The position numbers and the translations under genes are program-made. The notes under the pieces are model-generated. The model had not been told where the DNA came from. It searched no databases and worked only from the letters and a program-made list of their open reading frames with translations. A stretch of 20,073 nt of DNA, taken from contig JALTHV010000292.1 of assembly GCA_027004315.1 (NCBI GenBank), forward strand, positions 1-20,073, in the 5' to 3' direction. The stretch comes from Deltaproteobacteria bacterium (lineage in GTDB: Bacteria > Desulfobacterota > Dissulfuribacteria > Dissulfuribacterales > UBA3076). How positions within the stretch are numbered: the stretch's first letter is position 1; each line of letters opens with the position of its first letter. This document shows, in pieces, positions 15,106-20,073 of the stretch.

Positions 15106-15120
15106 TTCCTTGGTCTCACT

Positions 15121-15666
15121 CTAAGGGACCTTGACCTTTACCTGAAGTCCAAATTCCGTGAGATCATGCCCCTGGACGGGCTTTCGATGGGTATTCTTTA
15201 GATGTACAGAGCTGCGTATTAATGATGCCTCCAATCGTTGCATAAAAAGGGCTACTGTATGGTTGTCCAGGGCAACTCCGGCTAGTTCTAAATCATTTCC
15301 TTTAAGGCTTAAATTGGTAAGCCATAATCGATCAAGAGGCAGTGAGCTTACAACTTTATCCAGAATTTTTACTGTAACTGTCCGTCCTTGCTGTAACTTT
15401 TCTATAGCTCGGAATTTGTTTTCAATTTCCCTTTGTCTTTTATTTATGCTCTTTATGTTGCTATCTACATGACTTAACTTTTCTCTTTCTTTCTCTAAGG
15501 TTATCAGCTCTCGTCTCTCGCTACTTAGTTTTCCTTGCACGGTTATCCATACAGCCAGAAAAATAGTTGCCATCAGGACTAGAGAGAGGACAAAGATAGA
15601 AATTTCTTGATGTACAGCCTCCTTTCGGCGCCATTCGCGAACTGGGAGCAGATTTATTTGAATCAT
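15121..15666 (-). CDS. pilN: Type IV pilus inner-membrane protein PilN
   Basis: 181 aa. The cytoplasmic N-terminus starts MIQINLLPVRE, the short motif that sits in the groove of PilM. A membrane segment lies at about 22-44, followed by a coiled coil to about 95 and a small ferredoxin-like domain with SSLPLDRLWLTNLSLKGNDLEL-type sequence. The ATG overlaps the pilM stop (ATGA), so the two are translationally coupled. It forms the membrane platform with PilO, whose gene is now 239 bases away because of a MITE. Confidence 0.92.
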   Translation of the reverse strand: MIQINLLPVREWRRKEAVHQEISIFVLSLVLMATIFLAVWITVQGKLSSERRELITLEKEREKLSHVDSNIKSINKRQREIENKFRAIEKLQQGRTVTVKILDKVVSSLPLDRLWLTNLSLKGNDLELAGVALDNHTVALFMQRLEASLIRSSVHLKNTHRKPVQGHDLTEFGLQVKVKVP

Positions 15667-16739
15667 TTTATCACTGTTCTCAAGGCAAGCCCGGTAGCTA
15701 TGGCCATCTCTGGAGCAATGTTGGAGAGATAACCAGGCTCTATGTCCTGAGCAACCGGGAATCTCTGTAGTGGATTGAATATCCGCACTGATAGACCTAT
15801 TGTCTCACTAAAAAGCCTGTCGAGTCCCTTCAAAGAGGCAGATCCCCCACTGATAAAAATCTGTTCGGGCTGCTGCGTCTTCTTTGAGCTTGCATTATAA
15901 AAATCTATTGTCTTTTTCAGTTCTGTTGCCCAAATACTACACAACTCCTTGCATACCGGGGCCACTTCCTTCATGAGTGCCAGGTCTTTATCCCCGGCAA
16001 TTTTTACCTTTTCTGCAGCTTCATAGCCAAGTCCCGCAGCCTCCTGAATAGCCTCAGTTATCTGCATTCCTCCAAAGACTATGTCTTTTGTAAAAAGAGA
16101 GGTACCCTGTCCAATTATATTGAGGTTTGTCTTTTGGGCCCCCAGGTCTACCAGGGCTACTGGTTTAGTTGGGATAGTGCCGGCGGCTTCAAAGGCATTA
16201 CCAAGGGCAAAGGCCTCCACGTCCACTACTGCCGGGAATAGGCCGACCTCCTGGATAAGATTGGCGTATTCATTAACCATATCTTTTTTGGCGGCAACGA
16301 GAAAAATTTCTGTTCCCGAATCATCTCTGTTTTCCTTGCCTAGTGAATAAAAATCTATATAGACATCTTCGATCTCGAAGGGTATGTATTCTTCAGCCTC
16401 AAACAGCAGATTGTCTTCTATCTCTTTTTTATCTTGATACGGGATGTTGATTTTTTTGATAATGACAGAATAGCCGGCGACAGATGTAGTCACATATCTG
16501 GCCTTGGGCTGGAGGTTGTCTATGAGTGCCCTTAGCACCCTGGCCAGTTCATCCGGCCTTTTTATGGAACCATCTACTATGGCCTGGGGCGGGACTAGGG
16601 CACGCCCGATACGTCTGACGGTCCGGTCTGTACTGCTCTCAGAAAACTCAACCAGTTTTATGCTGTGTGAACCTATATCCAGGCCCAAAGTAGGACGCTG
16701 ACGTTGCCCCAACTTTTTGAATAAATCCGGGAAATTCAT
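15663..16739 (-). CDS. pilM: Type IV pilus assembly ATPase-fold protein PilM
   Basis: 358 aa, actin-like (FtsA/MreB fold). Seen: the first phosphate loop LGLDIGSHSIKLVEF near residue 20, the second ALVDLGAQKTNLNIIGQ, and the C-terminal ISGGSASLKGLDRLF adenosine-binding loop. PilM forms a cytoplasmic ring below the membrane and binds the PilN tail. The ATG at 16739 is chosen because it gives the usual length, with GGGG nine bases upstream. The GTG at 16808 would add 23 residues of no recognisable type and lies in a MITE-like remnant. First gene of the pilus cluster. Confidence 0.93.
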   Translation of the reverse strand: MNFPDLFKKLGQRQRPTLGLDIGSHSIKLVEFSESSTDRTVRRIGRALVPPQAIVDGSIKRPDELARVLRALIDNLQPKARYVTTSVAGYSVIIKKINIPYQDKKEIEDNLLFEAEEYIPFEIEDVYIDFYSLGKENRDDSGTEIFLVAAKKDMVNEYANLIQEVGLFPAVVDVEAFALGNAFEAAGTIPTKPVALVDLGAQKTNLNIIGQGTSLFTKDIVFGGMQITEAIQEAAGLGYEAAEKVKIAGDKDLALMKEVAPVCKELCSIWATELKKTIDFYNASSKKTQQPEQIFISGGSASLKGLDRLFSETIGLSVRIFNPLQRFPVAQDIEPGYLSNIAPEMAIATGLALRTVIK

Positions 16740-16796
16740 TATAACTGCCCCAAGGATATGAGGACTCTGGAATCTATCTGTCCCTTTTGTCCTATT

Positions 16797-16827
16797 GTAA
16801 TTGTTCACTACCCCCAGGGCCGGTTAC
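16797..16827. repeat. Possible MITE remnant (arms only, 31 bp)
   Basis: GTAATTGTTCACTACCCCC ending in CCGGTTAC resembles the A-type termini joined with nearly nothing between them. No target duplication is visible, so this could be chance. Confidence 0.35.
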
Positions 16828-17024
16828 ATTTTTTGGCCTTGGACTCCAGGAGAAGTCTACCGGCACCTGGGGCATGAGTTCATTTTTAATAGTACGTACT
16901 TTCTAGTTCGGTAAAACCCTTTTTATTCTTTACTGGGTACATAAAAAATATTTCAAAAGGCATTTTTTATTTGCTCGCTAACTTCGAAAATGATGAGCTA
17001 CTTCGTTCGCATTGTCCTTTAGTG
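16828..17024. other. Gene-free region upstream of pilM
   Basis: AT-rich, with no open frame of interest. It should hold the promoter of the pilus cluster, reading leftward, and perhaps part of the control of lepA. On the - strand TTGAAA (about 16950) and TAAAGA about 18 bases on make a weak sigma-70-like pair. No convincing sigma-54 site was found. Confidence 0.35.
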
Positions 17025-17173
17025 GTTAGAGTATCACGTCCCCGGCCAGCAGTAGCTTTTTTTAGGGTTTCAGTGCGGATTAATGGGCAGGGTCACTGAT
17101 CTTGTGCATCAAGCGATGCTCCTGAAACCCTGAAAAAAGGCTACCGCTGGCCGGAGGGAATGTGAGCGGTTAC
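17025..17173 (-). mobile_element. A-type MITE in reverse, upstream of lepA
   Basis: Hairpin core at 17042-17154 with arms CCGGCCAGCAGTAGC and GCTACCGCTGGCCGG, and right end GAATGTGAGCGGTTAC. The left end is decayed. No target duplication is seen (flanks CTTTAGTG and ATTCATGG). The stem is less well paired than in other copies, suggesting an older insertion. It lies 58 bases before the lepA start. Confidence 0.78.
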
Positions 17174-17176
17174 ATT

Positions 17177-17204
17177 CATGGAATCTGCGAAATATGTGGA
17201 TTAA
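17177..17204 (-). repeat. 28-bp repeat upstream of lepA
   Basis: Its reverse complement matches 19025-19052 at 26 of 28 positions. The two copies therefore face each other around lepA. The motif (CAGATT / ATTTCGCAGATT) is of a type common in intergenic DNA of several bacterial groups. Confidence 0.6.
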
Positions 17205-17231
17205 ATTCGGCTCCTGAGGAGTGGGAGATCT

Positions 17232-19028
17232 ATGACTGATCCAAGAAAGATTCGTAATTTTTGTATAATTGCCCATATAGATCATGGCAAGTCTACCCTG
17301 GCTGACCGTATTCTGGAGATTACCGGCGCTGTGTCTGCCAGGAAGATGAAGAAGCAATTTCTAGATCAGATGGATCTGGAGAGGGAGAGGGGAATTACAA
17401 TAAAGGCCCAGACCGTGAGGCTTACATATCCTTCAGGAGACGGTGAGACATATGTGCTGAACCTGATAGATACCCCCGGCCATGTAGATTTTAGCTATGA
17501 GGTCTCGAGGAGTATTGCAGCCTGTGAAGGGGCACTTCTGGTAGTTGATGCGACTCAGGGAGTAGAGGCCCAGACCTTGGCCAATGTCTACATGGCCATA
17601 GAAAACGATCTGGAGATCATCCCCATACTAAACAAAATAGATCTGCCCAGTGCTGACCCTGATAGGGTGGCACAAGAGATAGAAAAGATCATAGGCCTGG
17701 ATGCCTCGGGGGCCATACTTGCAAGTGCAAAGGAAGGCATAGGCATAAGAGAGATACTTGAGGCAATAGTGCACCGAATCCCTGCCCCTTTAGGTAATTC
17801 TGATGGTCCGCTTAGGGCCCTCATTTTTGATTCCTGGTTCGATTCGTATCAAGGTGCAGTGGTATTGGTCAAGGTTGTAGAGGGCACGCTGAGACCTGGG
17901 ATGGGGATACGCATGATGTCTACCAATCAGGTCTATCAGGTAGAGAGGACAGGAATCTTTTCTCCTGATCCTGTAGAGATAGATCAACTCTCTGCCGGAG
18001 AGGTAGGGTTTGTCACTGCTGGCATAAAGACCATACATGACACACGTATAGGCGATACCATAACAGGAAAAGGTCATCCTGCTGCCCGGCAGTTGCCTGG
18101 GTTTAGGCCAGTAAAACCCATGGTATTTTGTGGCCTTTATCCTGTGGATCCTGCTCAATACGACCATTTAAAGAATGCTATTGAAAAGCTGTGGTTGAAC
18201 GATCCAGCCTTTTCCTATAAGGCAGAGAGCTCCGCGGCCTTGGGTTTTGGATTTAGATGCGGTTTCCTGGGTCTTCTACATATGGAGATCGTAAAGGAGC
18301 GGCTTGAGCGAGAATACAATCTCTCTCTCATAAGTACGGCACCCTCAGTCTCTTACCAGATCACACTTACAACAGGTGAACTTATCCAGATACACAATCC
18401 TGCCCAGATGCCGACCCCAGAAAGAGTAGGGCAAATAGCAGAACCTTATGTCCAGATAGAGATCTATGTCCCCAAAGAATATGTCGGCTCTGTCATGAGG
18501 CTGTGTGATGAAAAAAGGGGGATCCAGGTAGATATGCGTTACCTGACAGAGAGCAGGGTAGTCCTCAAATACGAATTTCCATTCAATGAAATCGTCCTCG
18601 ATTTCTATGATCGTCTGAAGTCTGTAAGTAGAGGTTATGCCTCCATTGACTACGAGTTTCTTGGGCATAGACCGGCCAAGTTGGTCAAGCTGGACATACT
18701 TATCAATAAACAGCCAGTAGATGCCCTGTCGGTCATAGTGCATAAGGACAAGGCCTATTACAGGGGCAGAGAACTTGTGAGCCGCTTGCACAAGATAATA
18801 CCTAGACAGATGTTTGAAGTGATAATCCAGGCATCTATTGGAAATAATGTAATTGCCAAGGAGCGTATCCCGCCTATGAGAAAGGACGTCACGGCCAAGT
18901 GCTATGGAGGCGATATCAGCCGCAAACGTAAACTGCTTGAGAAACAAAAAGAGGGGAAAAAGAGGATGAAACAGATCGGTCAGGTCAATATACCTCAAGA
19001 GGCCTTTCTGGACATACTAAAAGTTTAA
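17232..19028 (+). CDS. lepA: Elongation factor 4 (LepA), ribosome back-translocating GTPase
   Basis: 598 aa, full length. GTPase motifs: G1 AHIDHGKSTL at about 14-23, RGIT switch region near 53-56, G3 DTPGH at 80-84, G4 NKID at 134-137. Domains II, III and V follow, and the LepA-specific C-terminus contains AKCYGGDISRKRKLLEKQKE then QVNIPQEAFL. It acts on translating ribosomes, moving tRNAs back one step and aiding initiation or assembly. ATG at 17232 is preceded by GAGGAGTGGGAG. lepB follows on the same strand, a common pairing, although here a 323-base gap with a MITE lies between them. Confidence 0.97.
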   Translation: MTDPRKIRNFCIIAHIDHGKSTLADRILEITGAVSARKMKKQFLDQMDLERERGITIKAQTVRLTYPSGDGETYVLNLIDTPGHVDFSYEVSRSIAACEGALLVVDATQGVEAQTLANVYMAIENDLEIIPILNKIDLPSADPDRVAQEIEKIIGLDASGAILASAKEGIGIREILEAIVHRIPAPLGNSDGPLRALIFDSWFDSYQGAVVLVKVVEGTLRPGMGIRMMSTNQVYQVERTGIFSPDPVEIDQLSAGEVGFVTAGIKTIHDTRIGDTITGKGHPAARQLPGFRPVKPMVFCGLYPVDPAQYDHLKNAIEKLWLNDPAFSYKAESSAALGFGFRCGFLGLLHMEIVKERLEREYNLSLISTAPSVSYQITLTTGELIQIHNPAQMPTPERVGQIAEPYVQIEIYVPKEYVGSVMRLCDEKRGIQVDMRYLTESRVVLKYEFPFNEIVLDFYDRLKSVSRGYASIDYEFLGHRPAKLVKLDILINKQPVDALSVIVHKDKAYYRGRELVSRLHKIIPRQMFEVIIQASIGNNVIAKERIPPMRKDVTAKCYGGDISRKRKLLEKQKEGKKRMKQIGQVNIPQEAFLDILKV

Positions 19029-19100
19029 TCCACAGATTTCGCAGATTACATGGATTACTTTAATCATTATAAAGAATGATGCGAAATCTATGGGGTTTAA
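19025..19100. repeat. Inverted CAGATT-type repeats after lepA
   Basis: CCACAGATTTCGCA at 19030-19043 pairs with TGCGAAATCTATGG at 19080-19093 (13 of 14). The first arm also matches the 28-bp repeat before lepA in opposite orientation. A shorter stem CCCTTGG/CCAAGGG lies just beyond, at 19104-19110 and 19125-19131. Neither has a T-run, so their role as terminators is uncertain. Confidence 0.5.
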
Positions 19101-19142
19101 TTTCCCTTGGTACCCCGTGGCTTGCCAAGGGGTAGTTCATTA

Positions 19143-19300
19143 TCCCCCCGGCCAGCAGTAGCCTTTTGAAGGGTTTCAGGAGCAGCTTGATGCACAAAAT
19201 CAGGGCACTCTGCCTATTAATCCGCACTGAAACCCTTCAAAATGCTACTGCTGGCCGGGGACGTAGACGGTTGCAACAGGAGGGAGGTGTGAACGGTTAC
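19143..19300 (+). mobile_element. A-type MITE between lepA and lepB, left end shortened
   Basis: Hairpin core at 19148-19258 with the covarying stem CCAGCAGTAGC/GCTACTGCTGG. The right arm is complete and ends GTGTGAACGGTTAC. A perfect 8-bp repeat GTTCATTA lies at 19135-19142 and 19301-19308, which marks the original target site, although about 14 bases of the left terminus are missing. Confidence 0.82.
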
Positions 19301-19351
19301 GTTCATTACAGGGTTGCGGTCCTGGATTTATAGAGCTAATATCTCACGCTC

Positions 19352-20005
19352 ATGAATAAGTCCGCTATTTCAGCCGCACAGCAGTCCAGTAGACGCTCCT
19401 GGCAATCAGTAGCCTGGGAATATCTACAGGCAATCCTTATTGCCCTGGTCCTGGCCCTTATTATAAGGACCTTTGTGGTACAGGCATTTAAGATCCCTTC
19501 TGGTTCCATGATCCGTACGCTCCTTATAGGAGACCATATACTGGTAAATAAGTTTATATATGGTGTCAGGGATCCGATCAATCGGAATATCTGGATCCCT
19601 GGAGAGAAACCTAGGCGTGGGGATGTAGTAGTCTTTATCTTTCCTCTGAATAGGAAATTAGACTTTATAAAACGGGTCATTGGTGTAGGGGGAGACACGA
19701 TAAAGATAATAAACAAGAAGGTATACGTGAATGGGAAACTGTATGTTGATCCCCCGGGTGTAGAGCATACAGATCCTCACATCTTGCCAGCCTCATTAGG
19801 ACCGAGGGATAATATGTCCCCTGTGACTGTCCCAAAAGGCAAGATCTTTGTGATGGGAGATAACAGGGACCAAAGCTATGACAGTAGATTTTGGGGTTTT
19901 GTACCCGTTAGAGATGTAAAGGGTAAGGCCTTTATCGTCTATTGGAGCTGGAATTCAGATAAATTTAGACCTAGGTTGGGACGTATAGGTCACCTAATTC
20001 AGTAA
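19352..20005 (+). CDS. lepB: Signal peptidase I
   Basis: 217 aa, complete. One N-terminal membrane segment at about 25-45, then the catalytic serine in KIPSGSM (Ser52), the general-base lysine in FIKRVIGVGGD (Lys107), and box GDNRDQSYDSRFWG at 169-182. It cleaves the signal peptides of exported proteins on the outer face of the inner membrane. The ATG at 19352 has only a weak binding site (TAGAGC). The downstream DNA to the window end is AT-rich, with no gene visible. Confidence 0.95.
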   Translation: MNKSAISAAQQSSRRSWQSVAWEYLQAILIALVLALIIRTFVVQAFKIPSGSMIRTLLIGDHILVNKFIYGVRDPINRNIWIPGEKPRRGDVVVFIFPLNRKLDFIKRVIGVGGDTIKIINKKVYVNGKLYVDPPGVEHTDPHILPASLGPRDNMSPVTVPKGKIFVMGDNRDQSYDSRFWGFVPVRDVKGKAFIVYWSWNSDKFRPRLGRIGHLIQ

Positions 20006-20073
20006 TATAAATAATTGTAATTATAGATAAATATATTACTCATAAGTTGAGAAATTAAATTTGATGTCCTCGC

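Noticed and set aside
16740..16808. GTG start for pilM at 16808
   Set aside because: It adds 23 residues unlike PilM and lies in a possible MITE remnant; the ATG at 16739 fits the family.
18345..18998. 217-aa open frame opposite lepA
   Set aside because: It is a shadow of a conserved gene with no binding site or recognisable motif.
19104..19131. Intrinsic terminator after lepA
   Set aside because: The stem CCCTTGG/CCAAGGG has a 14-base loop and no T-run after it.

Overview
The window looks like chromosomal DNA of a Gram-negative bacterium, most likely a Desulfobacterota (former Deltaproteobacteria) lineage. This is inferred from gene content: a pilMNOP operon, adjacent lepA and lepB, a YggT-DivIVA pair, and a FmdE-type protein beside a MoeA-like protein. 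No rRNA or tRNA is present to confirm it.

Layout. From 334 to 7629 the genes lie on the + strand: a long-chain polyprenyl diphosphate synthase, a degenerate NodB-fold protein with a damaged 5' end, a phosphomannomutase/phosphoglucomutase, a DciA/DUF721 protein, a FmdE-like zinc-ribbon protein, a molybdopterin-binding MoeA-like protein with a Cys-rich tail, YggT and DivIVA. From 7703 to 16739 they lie on the - strand: a PanE-type reductase, an HD-domain phosphohydrolase, and a type IV pilus operon read from right to left (pilM, pilN, pilO, pilP, a secretin-N-domain plus TPR protein, and an MshL/PilQ-like secretin lipoprotein). From 17232 to 20005 the + strand carries lepA (EF4) and lepB (signal peptidase I). 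The pilus genes form one assembly system: PilM-PilN-PilO is the inner-membrane platform, PilP the periplasmic link and the secretin the outer-membrane pore. LepB is the general signal peptidase.

The most notable content is between the genes. At least 14 copies of short, transposase-less, palindromic elements occupy about 2.3 kb (about 11%) of the window. They begin with GTAAC and end with GTTAC. Six copies have perfect 8-bp target-site duplications and two more have 7/8 matches. GTAA termini with 8-bp duplications are the hallmark of the IS66 family, so these are probably IS66-mobilised MITEs. They are modular: an outer frame (IR about GTAACTTCTCAATAAGT) can contain an inner element (IR about GTAACCG), and the inner element can contain a long hairpin (CCGGCC...GGCCGG) with two small internal hairpins. 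Some copies have lost that hairpin at a CCGG junction. The insertions have altered genes: one supplies the stop codon of the phosphomannomutase, one encodes the last codons of the HD protein, one separates the NodB-like gene from its likely original start, and one duplicated the ribosome binding site of pilO.
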